In this document: in pieces, positions 1 through 56,045 of the stretch
Layout: each line of letters starts with the position of its first letter
How positions within the stretch are numbered: position 1 is the first letter of the stretch
Notes under the pieces: model-generated
Told to the model about the DNA's origin: nothing
What the model saw: the letters and a program-made list of their open reading frames with translations, nothing else
Database searches by the model: none
Position numbers and translations under genes: made by a program
Origin: Ridgeia piscesae
Taxonomy: Eukaryota > Annelida > Polychaeta > Sabellida > Siboglinidae
Direction: 5' to 3'
Length of the DNA: 64,000 nt
Assembly (NCBI GenBank): GCA_025642075.2
Contig: JAODUO010000548.1
Span: forward strand, 136,501-200,500

Positions 1-366
1 TGAATGACAGCGCTGCGATTATTATAAACAATGAACAGTTAAATTCTAAAGTAGGTTCTGCTTCAATAAAACATATTTGGGTTTTCAGTATCTTATAATA
101 GATGTAATTTATACTCTATTACATAACCTCACAATGAAAATAACTCTGAAAATAGGCAGCACAGTCCCATTAAGATTCATGAATGAAAAAACACAAGATT
201 GCAGTGTTTACAAATTACAATAGGGACTGTACATCAGTGTCCTTCTTCTCCCTCCTCTCAGTTTGTCTTTCCTTATATGCCTTGTCTCCGTCATTCCCTC
301 TCTCCCCATCTGTTTTCTTCTTACCCGCTTGGTGTCTTAGGTCAGATTGACTGTTGGCTGTTTCAG

Positions 367-1440
367 CTACACGTGCCGGTGCACCTGAGTGCTGAGATGC
401 TGGAGGGCCCTAACTGGCATCTGGCACCCAACAAGCCACTTGACCATCAGCGCTTCTTCCGCCTCTGTCACGAGATCTTTCCCCGCAGCACCATTGCACT
501 CGGCTGGACGAACGGCTGGGCTGCAGACAAGGACAACGACAAATACGATTGGTCGATGGTGAAGGCCATGCACGATCTGATTGAACACCGCAGCCTCAAG
601 ATGGGGATCACATTGAATATTCGTGCCGTGTTTGCGAAGCAGTCGGCCGCGGCACTCAAATGGCTCATGGAGATGACAGGTGCGTCGCTGACGTTATTCT
701 CCCCAAGCACCGATGACGTTCCCGTGGCAGATCTACTCTACATCCGCCAGAAGTTCCCGAAGCATAAGGTCTTCTACGACCTGGGCCCCAAACTGAATGC
801 AGAATTTGCAGCAAGGAAACACATAACGTCGGAACTAAATGACTTTGTCTTTGAAGCGGACAAGTGGAAAGTGGTGCACTATCAGACAGGAGAGAAGGTC
901 TACCTCGGCAATGAGGCTGTCATGATGCAGCATGGGATGCTTGTGTCGAAGGCCGAGTTCCTGGCAGAACCGGGTCGTTCGGTTGAGATCACAGGACGTG
1001 TGGAGTTTCTCGAGGTTCCAACGGAACCGCCAACGCCGGAGAAGCCGGGACTTGGGCTGGAGGTGTGTCTACAGGTGACTCAGGCCAGTCGACCAGACTC
1101 CATCTCTGGCATCTGTTGTTACATCGGGGCCAATGGTGTGTTGCATGTGCGATCTCGCAGTGTGCCAGGTGTTGACGTTACTCGGGATGCCGTCATTCGT
1201 GGCACTGCCCTGTGCTTCCAGTTCACAATAACTGATGCCAGTCCGCCTGGCGATATCACCTTGAAAGTGGCACGTATGAAATCGTGCAGTGCAGTTTTGG
1301 CGTCAACAAAGATTGAGGATGAGGCTACGATTCAGTTTACGATGAAGAATATTGAGCTCGATGGGACACATCTGGCACTGAGAAGTAGTCACTTCGAAGG
1401 CTTCACTGTCGTTGATCAGCTACGTGTAAAGTCCATTTAA
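367..1440 (+). CDS. FAM151: FAM151/menorin family protein, 3'-terminal coding exon (partial gene)
   Basis: A terminal exon of 357 codons that follows a pyrimidine-rich acceptor ending at 366 and stops with TAA at 1438-1440. The reading frame runs further upstream, but that part is intron-like. The exon opens with a stretch typical of the middle of FAM151 proteins: 'PVHLSAEMLEGPNW', then 'ALGWTNGW', then 'FYDLGPKLNAEF'. The last 150 residues form the beta-rich C-terminal half of the family ('GLGLEVCLQV', 'ICCYIGANGVLHVRSRS'). FAM151/menorin proteins carry a TIM-barrel-like domain related to phospholipase-C/GDPD folds. Nematode menorin (MNR-1) acts from skin cells in dendrite patterning, and the vertebrate roles are poorly known. 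The N-terminal half of the domain, and any signal or anchor, must lie upstream of the window. The assignment rests on recalled family motifs. Confidence 0.8.
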   Translation, partial: LHVPVHLSAEMLEGPNWHLAPNKPLDHQRFFRLCHEIFPRSTIALGWTNGWAADKDNDKYDWSMVKAMHDLIEHRSLKMGITLNIRAVFAKQSAAALKWLMEMTGASLTLFSPSTDDVPVADLLYIRQKFPKHKVFYDLGPKLNAEFAARKHITSELNDFVFEADKWKVVHYQTGEKVYLGNEAVMMQHGMLVSKAEFLAEPGRSVEITGRVEFLEVPTEPPTPEKPGLGLEVCLQVTQASRPDSISGICCYIGANGVLHVRSRSVPGVDVTRDAVIRGTALCFQFTITDASPPGDITLKVARMKSCSAVLASTKIEDEATIQFTMKNIELDGTHLALRSSHFEGFTVVDQLRVKSI

Positions 1441-2631
1441 CTGCAAAATCTGCAATAGTCACAACATCTCAGTTGTATTTACAGCCAGTTCACTTGCCAT
1501 ATTGTAAATCTTCTTGAAATGTCACGTTTGGATGTTTGGCTTTAATTACATCACGTGTGGAATATAGTTTCCCAGCAGAAACATCGAACACCACATAATT
1601 ATGCTACAAGCTGGAATGATCTGATCTGTATTATTGTTAGCAGTCAAAGCTTGAACATGTTAACATTTGAGTATTAACACATGCGGGACCGTGCACTCCA
1701 GCTCGCTTTTGTTCATTGACTTTAACGAATGCTCAACTGTACTGTATTTAATTGTACAAATGGTGTACAGCTTTATGTCTTTAGTGCCATTTGTAAACCA
1801 CAGGTTTGTAAAGATTTGTCGAATTGCAGTTGTACTATAAATGTTATACGAGACCAAAATGTGTGTAGTACCTGGGGGTAGTTTCACCTACTATAATTAA
1901 AAACGTGACTGATCATAGTAGTTAACACCAATATTCATTTCTATGAAAAAATCTCAGTCAGATGTTGCATTTTTACGGCCATAAAGTTGTATGATACGAG
2001 CATACTGCCAGTGGTGTGATGCGTGCAATTATTCATGTCAAATGGGTGGCTGTTGGTGTGAAATGCAGCTGTGATGTGTGTAACGGGATATGGTGTAGAA
2101 TATTTGATGAATCTGACCAGTAATGAAGATAGACACCTAATTCTATTTTGGTATGAGAGGTCCATGGGAACCTGTCTATACCAACTTAACTAATGCCTCG
2201 CCTTTTGTGAACAATGTACAGTGTAACAGCGTGTGCAAACTCAGTATTCTTCAGGGTATTGCTAGGACTGGTTTGACTGGAATGTTCTGTTCTTTCAGGA
2301 ATGGTTGGCTACTTTACAAGTTGATGGCTACAACTTGAATGTAATCATTTATACATATGTACAGTTGGTTGGGCGTGAAATATTGTTTTCATGGATTTTG
2401 TTAAAAGTAGAGTTGGGTTTTGCCTGCTTCATCCACCATGGGCGTTTTCTACTAATCTAGATATTATTTATTTTGGTTGAGTGCGTGTGCAGGGAATGAG
2501 GAAATGTTTGACACTAGCTTTGTGATTGGAAATGAGAATGCTCTTTTGATAAAATGTAAATAAATGTTTTCATAAAGTTGACATGCAGCTGTTTCCTTTT
2601 CTGTAGACTACCAGGTACCAACAGCAACATA

Positions 2632-2653
2632 CGCACGCACGCACGCACACGCA

Positions 2654-2685
<32 letters not shown>

Positions 2686-2697
2686 CACACACACACC
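2632..2697. repeat. Microsatellite (CACG)n/(CA)n
   Basis: Compound tract of CACG tetranucleotides passing into a pure CA run. The antisense Cys/Val-rich open frame across it is only a product of the repeat. Confidence 0.9.
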
Positions 2698-3871
2698 GAT
2701 ATAACAGATGATGACTTTTTACTCAATTAGGAAAATAATGTCACAATTAGTGAAATTAAGTTTCATACAGAAACACAAATAAGGTAACCAGAGTTGTTAG
2801 GCCAAATAAAATAATACGTCTCTGGTAACCTGTCCGACCCTAGTATTTCCGTGCGACCCTATACATCTTTAAAGAAAAATATTTGTTCCCCCAAAATGTC
2901 CAGACTTGAGCTTCAGAGCCATGGGAAATATTCTATACAGCCTTCTAATGAAACCTATGATGAAGGGTAGTCCATCGTGGGTCACATCGTGTGAAACAAC
3001 TTGATGATTGTCTGCTTGCGTATAAGGACCACCTTAACACTCAAAACACTGCAGCAGTAGAATAAAAAATTTACTCACCCCCCTCCCCTTCCCCTCCATA
3101 GATCAGGAAGTGACCTTGGAACACCGTCAGATGACGGTATTCACAGTGAAACTATGTTGTTCAATTTAAAATAAAACGAGTGTATTTTTAACATGATGAC
3201 AGAGCTTTCTTTATCACATTAAGATACATCTAGCAGTACTTCATTTTCATTGAAATGTATAAATTTACTATAGACTGACGAAAATAAAATATTACAATAG
3301 GCCTGCCTACTCTGTCTTTTCCCGCAATAAAATGTTTTAACAAAATAAAATGTTTTTCCTACCTTCCTACCCTATTTTTAAAATGGTGTTACCAGAAAAA
3401 GAATTATACTTATTTTGGCCTTATAGAAAGTTGGGAAAAAAAACCACTGAAATAACTCGAGAAATAAATTTAATTTCTCAAAACTTGTTCAATGTTTTGC
3501 AGAATCATATTTGCTTGTTATACATTGCATACATACATACCTATCAGTCAGAAATATAGTATCATTTAATTTTGATGGGGTCACACATTTTTTTAACCAA
3601 AATAATTATTAATGAAATGTAAGATATGGGAAAACATAAATACTATTCATATCAGTATTACAAGTTGTATGATCAGTGTATCCATGGATAATGATTTGCT
3701 GAAACAGGATTTATAACTAGGAGCACCATCCAAGTGCAAGTTTTGGGGTTAATTCATTGCTGGTATCTCTCATTGCTAGCAAACAATGAATAGAACAAAG
3801 TACAAGTGATTTTGCTCATGTTTGTGCATTGCTTGAGATAATGGCGAAAGCCAGTGCAGTGACTGCATATC

Positions 3872-3907
3872 CTGGCTATACACATGTAAAAGCATGTGTA
3901 TAGCCAG
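3872..3907. repeat. Perfect inverted repeat, 15-bp stem with 6-nt loop
   Basis: Left arm CTGGCTATACACATG, loop TAAAAG, right arm the exact complement. No thymine tract or coding context explains it. Confidence 0.85.
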
Positions 3908-5741
3908 TAAGTCACAAAATGATTTATGTTGTATGTCTATTTCACAGTTTACTGGTCATCACTCATCAGGTAAAAGTGATTGATTGTTTCTTGCCATAAG
4001 TATCTTGTTTCTTGAATGACCTTATTGTAATCATCATTATGGAAAATAGTTTCTGTCTTATTAACATTCATTCTGACACTTAATGTTCATTTGTCACCTA
4101 ATTTTCATTGTTATGTTTCATGTGGGCCTCTGGGGCATACCTGGGGGTTCTTAATTGTTGTTCGGAAACCTCAGACATCTCAAACTACTTGGCAACATAC
4201 AATGTTGTTGAAAGGAAAGTTAGTTAAGACTCTTCTAGCAAACAACTCGGGCTTTTCCAGGATATATGACCCCCGGTCAAAACAGGTCAATCATGGTAAA
4301 TTAAACTACCATCATCATAATGTTTTAAACAACGGTATGATGTTTATAATTTTACAAACATGAAAACCGTGATAATTTAAGTGAACAAAATATTTTGTAT
4401 ACAGGTAAATTGATATATAGTCTACATAGGATGGTTTACAATTTCATGCGTTCCGATAAATAAATGCGATATTGACCACAGTGCAGCCTGCAGAATGATG
4501 ACCGTTAGTTCATCTTCCGCAGTCGGATGAACCTACTCTCTGCTGCATAAGTCACTGCAACATTCCACAAGGCCTGTCTGGCAAATGAATGAAAGTTTCA
4601 ATTGTAATAAGCGTCATCGCGAAAACAGACGGTTGCAGCAATGTGTATTTTGTCGGCATCACGGCGCACATCAATGTGGTGAATATTCAACTCCAGGGAC
4701 AAAAATATCTCATCAGTGAGATTTGTCGGTTTGTTGCCGCGTTCGAAATACTGAATTATTGACAGTATTGTGAGACTTGTAAATGCAGAACCATATAATA
4801 TAATGTCAAGTACAACAGTTTACCTGTAGTCACTATACTGTTTTACTTATAAAATAAAAACTACTGACATAGAATAAAAAACACGTATACGGTTTACAGT
4901 TTTTAGATTAAAAATATCGCGTTAGCTTTAATATTTGTTGACCTACATTCGCTGATCGACACACGGGTCGGAGTGTGCGCGGTGACGTCGTTTTCCCTGG
5001 TGCGAAGTCGCGGACATTGGTGGCGGTGACAGCGATGTGTGATTTGAAATTTCCCCCCACTCACGCATAATGGTCGCAGGTTTGGGCTGGCTCATCATTG
5101 CACGGCAGGGCTGTTTGTCGTGCAAACACCCCTGGCAAATCCCCTATGCGAAGTATGGAAGTTAGCCCAATCGAACTAGATTATTGACTTCCGGAGTCGC
5201 AACTGCCTCACCCGTGAAAACAGCTCAAATACCCGCCCATTTTGAAGATACATGTTTTTGGAATTCCAGTATAAAGATCCGTCCGTCCAATCCCACGAGC
5301 AGATGAATTAACGGTTGTGTATTTTTGAATATTTGCTTCTTCTGGTACATCATAAAAGCAGTCATAGTCATTGGATGTAGCACTTCCGACTCTTCTGTAT
5401 ATGCCCGGTCCGTCCCACCATTGCTAACTAAGCAACAGCCACTATATGGTCTTCTCTAGGGCTGAAACACCCCATTTGCTTGACACCATGAAACTTGACG
5501 TTTTGATGGGCACTGATACTACTACTTAGTATTGATTGTCCGACGAAATCCAACAACGCAACATAATTATTGTCAGACATGTCGACCATCTACGGGAAGG
5601 ATGGAGGCAGGAAAGAAGGTGGTTGTATTCAATGCGGTTCGTAACATTCTGAAGAGAGAAACTTAGTATGTCCAGTAACTGAGAGATCATAATGAGAGGG
5701 GGTGAAATAGGTCAATTACAGCTCTACACAAACAGGACGTA

Positions 5742-5890
5742 CGGAGAGAGAGAGAGAGAGAGAGGGGAGGGGAGGGGAGGGGAGCGGGAGAGAGAGAGAG
5801 AGAGAGAGAGAGGGGGAGGGGGAGAGCGGGAGAGGGAGAGAGAGAGAGAGAGAGGGGGAGGGGAGAGAGAGGGAGAGGGGGGGGAGAGGA
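5742..5890. repeat. Polypurine tract (GA/GGGGA)n
   Basis: About 150 bases of almost uninterrupted purine: AG dinucleotides alternating with GGGGA blocks. It lies about 0.7 kb upstream of the first coding exon of the LRR gene. Both-strand open frames (Arg/Glu or Ser/Leu/Pro repeats) are artefacts. Confidence 0.9.
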
Positions 5891-5999
5891 ACTAGTCTAA
5901 AAAGTGGAATAATGCAAAGTCTGGATATTGTTCTGAAAGGCTGTTTTGATTTACAACATGTTGAGGGAGGGAGTTCCAAAGTCGAATAGTACTATTCTT

Positions 6000-6604
6000 C
6001 TGATTTAGTCTGCTGTCTTGGATTCAAATTCTAAGCCAGAACATGGCACCACGGGAGCGTCGTAAAGGTAATCGAAATGAGTGACTCGATCCGTGTCAAT
6101 GACCGCGAGCGCGGGGGTGAATATTTTAATTCTGGTCGAGCGAGACCGGTTATAAAAACTGGCGTTCTTATTTACATTCCGCAGCCATTTATAATAGATA
6201 CACACTGAAACATGTTTTGTTTGACTTTGAGCGATGACATGGCAGATAAGCCAACTATTCCGAGAATTATGTAACATTACAAAATACGCGCTGCGTAAGC
6301 GTAGACGTAGTAACACATTGATAAATTGGCGGGTAGGCCCTTTCAAAATACGATTCTCACATTTTTACTTATCAAGTTGTATTACACGTATTAGCAACCA
6401 CACACATAATACACGCTCTGATGTTACATCGATTAATGCACACATAAGACTAAGTAGAACAAAGCACGCACGGCATGCGCTAGCAACAACTGGCACTATA
6501 TGATTATGCGGCATAAATATTCGTGAGCGGCGGAATAGCTTTGGCCGCTTGCTGCGGTAAACTTTACCAACATGATGTGAGTGGACTGCAAAAACGATCG
6601 AGCT
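6000..6604 (+). promoter_or_regulatory. Probable promoter and 5' UTR of the LRR gene
   Basis: CpG dinucleotides are clearly denser here than in the surrounding AT-rich DNA (for example around 6056-6120 and 6505-6560). A TATA-like stretch (GCATAAATATT) sits near 6511, about 95 bases before the ATG. The start site is inferred from position only. Confidence 0.35.
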
Positions 6605-49795
<43,191 letters not shown>

Positions 49796-50639
49796 CTCCA
49801 GTCAAAACACAGAACGTCGTTAATAGAGTTCAATATTGTTTTGTTCACATGTGGTAATGGTGAATGATTGTCTAGATGCCCATACATGGTGACCTGTGGG
49901 GTTACATAGTGACCAGTGGGGTTACATGGTGACCTGTGGGGTTACATGGTGACCTGTGGGGGGGTATTCTGTTCAGTAACTCAGTTGATATTCTGCCTAC
50001 TTTGGACCATTGTAAAAACTCTCAGTATATTAGTACATGTGAAATATTCTTTGTTCCTGTATCAAAATTTGAAGAGATAATGAGACAGTGGAGAATGTTA
50101 CAGTAGTGAATTCCACGTCCTGGGGTTGTACCCAGAAAGGGGATATACTCCTGGGAATATGACAAAATGGGTGTCTTTCTACAGCTGCCCCTTCAGTTTG
50201 ATGGTCTCAGTTTAGAATTTGTTTTTGTAAAATGTCAAATCTGTCCAGCATTCATGACGAGTGTGCAGGTGTATTATTTTGTTTTGATGAAATCTCTATG
50301 CCTGACACAAAGCTAGTCATGCTTTTGCACAAACAACTCTTTTGATAATTTTAGCACATCCAGCATAGACTCTTAAAGTTGTGAAACAAACTACATGTTA
50401 CATAAGCCACTGTAATTACACAATTTACATATGCTACAGACTTCAACACAGATGACTTTATTTACAAAGTGTTATAAAAATTATGAAAGCATTAAATGAG
50501 GGTGTCTGTTCTTAGGTTTCAACTTTTTATTTAATATTACGTTCTTAAGACTAATATTATAAATAAGCTGAAGGTGTCCTGCCCATCAAATTGTTGTTAA
50601 ATTATTTGATGTGTGCAGTTTGATGAAAATTTCCATCTC

Positions 50640-50790
50640 ACAACATGTTCAATTGGTAAACAAAACGCCCAGTTTTAAAAACAGCATTGGCATCTCGAAG
50701 CGAGTGGAATTAACAGCATTGTCCAACATTCCCAAGTTCTAGACAACACACTTACTGTTACACATTACCATGCTGGCTAATTCCGGATAG
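50640..50790 (+). repeat. Dispersed repeat, copy A
   Basis: Shares CAACATRTTCAAWTGG, AAACAAAACRCCCAG and TACAAATTAC/CACATTACCATGCT-type words in the same order with 57680-57825. Identity looks moderate. Confidence 0.55.
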
Positions 50791-51559
50791 GCAAACAGAC
50801 ACCTCGCTATAATATCTAATGACAGTGTGGTGCATGACTAGGTGTATTTGGTCTAGATTTCCCCAGGTGAGTTATTCGTCAGTTCTACCAAGTCATTGAT
50901 TACAGACCTGCGTTGTCCAGTGTGCAAGTCTTGGGATTGGTAATTCGTGGTTGGCATTATGAAAATAACCCCTCTGTTTGATGTTGTAAATTAAACGTGT
51001 GACGATGCCGCTGAATCGCACAGAAAATATACTGCTGCAAGATCTAATTATAAAGGCAACACTATCAGTGCCAGATAAAGATGATCGAGAAGTTGAATGA
51101 AAGTTACATTTTAACTGAGAAAACTGGCTCTGTGTTATTATTGGCTGAGGGAGGTTAGGGTCAGAAATGTGACCATTAAATTTTGAACATGACAGTTTAT
51201 AGAGTAGCCTCGGGAGTAACACTGTTGTCTAACCTGCCATTGTTAGGGTGAACAGTTAAACATGGGAGTCAACACAACAGTTTATATGGTGTTTTAACTT
51301 AACTGATACAATTGTTTTTACTGTCGTAATTGTGGGCGTTGTACTAAGAAGCATGTACGGTAGACGCATTTGTCCTGCACAGCTCCCTGAATGGGTCCAG
51401 GGAATGGACGCTCTGTGCGACTGCTTAGTGGTTGGAGGTTTCTTATTTATGATGTAGACTTGTTGATGTTGTTTGTTATTGTTTATGTTTGTTGATGAAT
51501 AATACAAATCTATATATATCAACATTGTTGTCGTCATTGATTGACTGTGCTGTGGACAG

Positions 51560-51960
51560 TGACCATATGTTTCACCTATGCAGAGAGTTCAATGTGACAG
51601 GGTTCATTATAAGAGGGTAGAACTTCCATTACCAGGTAGTTTCACTTACAGACAGTCCTACGTACTTGACATGGTTCATTTGATAAGGTACGTAGAAGTT
51701 CAGTTTGTTTCACCTACATTTACAGACAGTCATAGGTGACAGCTAGGGTTCATATGATAGGGTAGAACAGTTTTGTTTCATCTGCAGACAGTACGTCCAA
51801 CTAGGTAGATAAGATTCAGGTGGGGGAATAACTTCCAATGCTTTACCTATAGAGTCCCATTTGACAGGTTTATGTGATGGGGTAGAAGTCCCATTGTTTC
51901 GCCTGTAAACAGTGTACCCAGGGCAGAAATCGTACTGTTTCACCTCCACATAGCAACAAC
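51560..51960. repeat. Diverged tandem array, about 75-80 bp units
   Basis: Five or six degenerate units, each with TTTCACCT, ACAGACAGT, a GACAGGGTTCAT-like word and GGGTAGAA. Confidence 0.65.
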
Positions 51961-52695
51961 AACGTACATTTCCTGAATATCCCCACAAGACAAGGGTCGT
52001 TGCACTGTGCTAAGGTACTTCTGGCTGGTCGTTTCTGCAAATTGGAAATGAATGGAGTCGAACCATAAAATTATAACAATTGACTTCACCAGTCACTACT
52101 GCATCATCTGTGTGAATTAACATTGCAAATAACTACCACCATTTGAAAGACGGATACACAACTGGTGGGACTTGTAACCTCGACATAATGACCTATTTGC
52201 ATCCTAAACACTGCATGTAACATGAGCAACGTGGCTAAAATCACCCAAAATATCACATGACCAGAGACTGACCAAATCCCTGGGAGCGATTTCATTGGAT
52301 GAGACTAAAAGAAACTGCAAAGGGTGGTGCCATGTGTACTGTAGGCTAGTACTGGTATAATCAACAGCAGTGTGAGGATGCCTGGACAGTCAAATGCAAA
52401 TCCTATCCTAGAATATCTCATATCTCCCAGAACAAACACTAGAAACCAAAAATTATTAGTAGCATCTTAGAACATAATTTTTTATTACAGGAAACGCAAA
52501 TATTCTGTACGGCCGTAATAGTTTCGTTACAACACGTCTACCCTACCACGAGGCACGACGAATTTGAGTAAGTGCTCCTTGAACGATCAATCCAAAGAGC
52601 TATAACATTATTTACATCTGTTGAAAGGAGCTCGTAATAGAAGTTTCAGGCGGATGACATTTCTCCAGACACAAACTTTGCAAAGAGCAGACGAC

Positions 52696-54259
52696 ATGGA
52701 CAACGTCAGTGTAAGTTATATTCTACCAATAAATATGCGACGACATATGCTGGATCGGGTTAGAAAATATATTAATTCACGAGGCTGCTATTTTATGTGT
52801 TTTGGATTTGGTGTTATGACTGTTGTCTTATGTAATATGTTAAATATAAAAAACTGCCCAATCTCATTTATGCACAATATATAATTTCTTGGCAGGAAGG
52901 TGATTTGGCATTTTCCACGCATGATAGCAATAATTAAAATCATTAATGACATCAATTTTTATAATAAAGTTATAGTTTGCTAATATTACGATACACAGCG
53001 CGCGATTCTGCCTAGTTTTTTAGACTGTCCTCAACTCCAAAGAACTGCATATTTCGTTCCACCCATTTATAATACATTTCACTTTATGAACCCGTGAACC
53101 CTTGATTGGCTTGAATCTCGAACTTGAATTCCCCAATTCAACACACACTAAGAGTAAGGCACACAAACAAAGCACTAGAATCCTGAATCTAGTATTGACT
53201 GTTGTTATTTGATTAGGCTACACAATTAAGGTAAAAAGTTAACATCACTTGTAGTTTTATATAATATTATTTAAAAAAATCAGGCATTGCGTTGCTTTTG
53301 ACTTTGTATTAGTTATATTATTTAACATTATTAATTATTTAGATTGATTATTGTTCTGCAAACTTTTCCCTATAGAGTTTGGCCTGTAGGACGTTACAGG
53401 TAGTTTTTAATTAGATATCCTACAAGATAATGTTTTTTTAATTAGGAATTTTGGTTTGTTTCTTCAACAGTTTGGAAAATAAACTTTTTGTGTTAATGTG
53501 TACATGCTGACCTGCGAGTTGGACATATCAATAAAAAAATGCTGTTATAGCAGAAGAATTGTTTGCAAAATTTATTTTAAATATGTATCACTTAATTCAG
53601 TCTAGGCAAATGAGTTCATGCTAAAAGAAACATTTTAACATAATAATAATGAAATATTTCTGTGATGCAAGTTGAAATGCAGGCTATATGTGTTGTTGAT
53701 TATGCATATTTTTTTCCGGTTAATTAATGTGAATATTTCTCATTTTAATTATTGAAACTGTTAAGATTTTGTAATTTTTGCACATAATTTATATTATAAA
53801 TAGTTGTATATATTTAATATTTCTAGTGTCCAACACTGTGTCCCAATCTTCCACATGTTACGACAATGTAGGCATCTCATAGTATCTCCTTTTATAGTGC
53901 ATATTGCTGTCATATGACCAGAAAACCAGGCAACACAACAGCAAATTAGGCAATCATATTCACATGTTCTACTAGTGACAGTGTCCAACTGGCAGGTCTG
54001 TTATTGTATACATGCCAAGCTTACCAGATCTTCAAGGAGTCTCCCAGAATTTATGTGGTTTAGTGGTTGTTGTGTGTTGTGTGTGTGTGTTGCAGTGTGT
54101 GTGAGGTTTTCATAAATGTCATGGGTACGTATACTGGTAGTTGGAGGTTGTGCATGGTGTGTGTTGGTGTGTGTTGTGGTGGTGTCTAAAAAGTTGCAGT
54201 TGAGCGTTTTCTACATTTCTTTAAAATGTTCATGGATTTTGGCACTGAAAATTGGCGTG

Positions 54260-54352
<93 letters not shown>

Positions 54353-55926
54353 ACATTTCAGATATGAGGGTGATGTTGTGATACGTTCACATGTTCTACT
54401 AGTGACAGTGTCCAACTGGCAGGTCTGTTATTGTATACATGCCAAGCTTACCAGATCTTCAAGGAGTCTCCCGGAATTTATGTTAGGCTTCCTAAAAAAT
54501 AGCCTGGTGGATTGTTGTTTGCAGAACCTTGCACTCGGGTTCAGTTGGAGGTTTTCATGAATGTCATGGGTACGTATACTGGTAGTTGGAGGTTTCAGGT
54601 TAGAGTCAATTAAGGGGTGTGTCATGGAGGTTTAAGGTGAGTCTCAAAAAGTTGCAGTTGAGCGTTTTCTACATTTCTTACAAATTTTCCTGGATTTTGG
54701 CACTGAAAATTGGCGTGTACACTGTATGACAAAGTCATGCTTGTTTAGTTGTAGTTGATTACCAAAATACTTTGTAACATGTCTTAATTTATAAAATATT
54801 TTTCCCAATCTGTTCCTCTCTGTAGCAGTCTTACACACCATCTTCAGCACCAAAGAACCCGTGATGGACAGACGAAGAGTGGACGGCTTTGGTGGATCTC
54901 ATAGAAGAAGAAAGGTCCATTTTATATGGATCATATGACCCAATCAAAGGTGGGAATTCCTCCCATAAAAATCCATGCAATATGGAATGTTTCGGTTAAC
55001 GATCAATAATGTTTTATCTTACTCATTTTCATTCATGAACCGATAAATTATGTGCTTGTCCTTTTTTCATGGACCGGTCAACAATATATTGTTTTAATTG
55101 TAATAAATGTTTGCTAAGTGATTGATATGGTTTTCAAATAAATGCCTGGCACAGCAGAAGAATAAGGCCTAGATAAAATAACTGAATGTCTCCAAAGATT
55201 CCTCAACATTTACATTTACATTGGCTGTGATAAATAACATATATTGCTATGTTTACCAGGTGAAGATGGAAAGTGTGTGAAAGTGAAAAGAATCACGTTT
55301 GCCCACAAACAACAATGTTGGGACAGAATACAGCAGAAACTGGCAGCTTTGGGATCAGTCCACACGAAAGAAGTGCAAAAGAAATCAAGAAAAGAAAAGA
55401 ATGCATGTTCAGTAAAATTAAGAAAAAGGTATATGATCACGGCGGTTCTAAATGCTTTAAAAACTTAACTGTTTTATCACGTTTATTGTCTCAATAGTAT
55501 TTTGTGGATACCTTTTATAAAATAATTGATCTTATTTGTTACAATATTTTGTTTTATTTAGATGTAGTTTCTTTTAAAATTAATCTTACTTTTCTCATTT
55601 GTTTTGCTTGTGTGTATTAGATTGCATGTAATATTTTTGGTAAATAATACATTCTGAATTGAAATTATGTTTCTTGTAGGCAGCAGACTTGGTTGACTGC
55701 ATACAGCAGCCAATGGCAGGTGGAGATGGGGTGAAGCCATGTGAATTTACTATCTGGAAATGAGAGTGGTCACCATCATGGGTCATGCATCTGTGGAAGG
55801 TATGTACAGGTGTACCTGTGGCACTATGAGCCATGTCGGGACAACATTAATATTGGGTGTTGAGCTTCAGTGCCCATCCACAGCCTCACATCATGACACT
55901 GGGGGTGCTGTTGATGTATTTTGCAA

Positions 55927-55973
<47 letters not shown>

Positions 55974-55993
55974 TATACATGTATATATATTTT

Positions 55994-56045
<52 letters not shown>

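Larger units (their letters stand above)
1441..5999. other. Intergenic region between FAM151 and the LRR gene
   Basis: AT-rich, with no convincing exon on either strand. It holds the FAM151 3' UTR, a CA/CACG microsatellite (2632-2697), a perfect hairpin (3872-3907) and a polypurine tract (5742-5890). Short open frames here show no family signature and no splice context. Confidence 0.5.
49796..52695. other. 3' UTR and intergenic region after the LRR gene
   Basis: Begins with four 20-bp copies of GTGACCTGTGGGGTTACATG (49889-49970). Then a dispersed repeat (50640-50790) and a diverged tandem array (51560-51960). I see no convincing exon. Confidence 0.5.

Noticed and set aside
5692..5979. Arg/Glu and Ser/Leu/Pro frames over the GA tract
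   Set aside because: Low-complexity translation of a polypurine tract on both strands.
55692..55770. Extension of Myb/SANT exon 4 to the stop at 55761
   Set aside because: That frame does not continue exon 3 in phase. The short 55680-55719 version joins both neighbours, though this remains one of the weaker exons.
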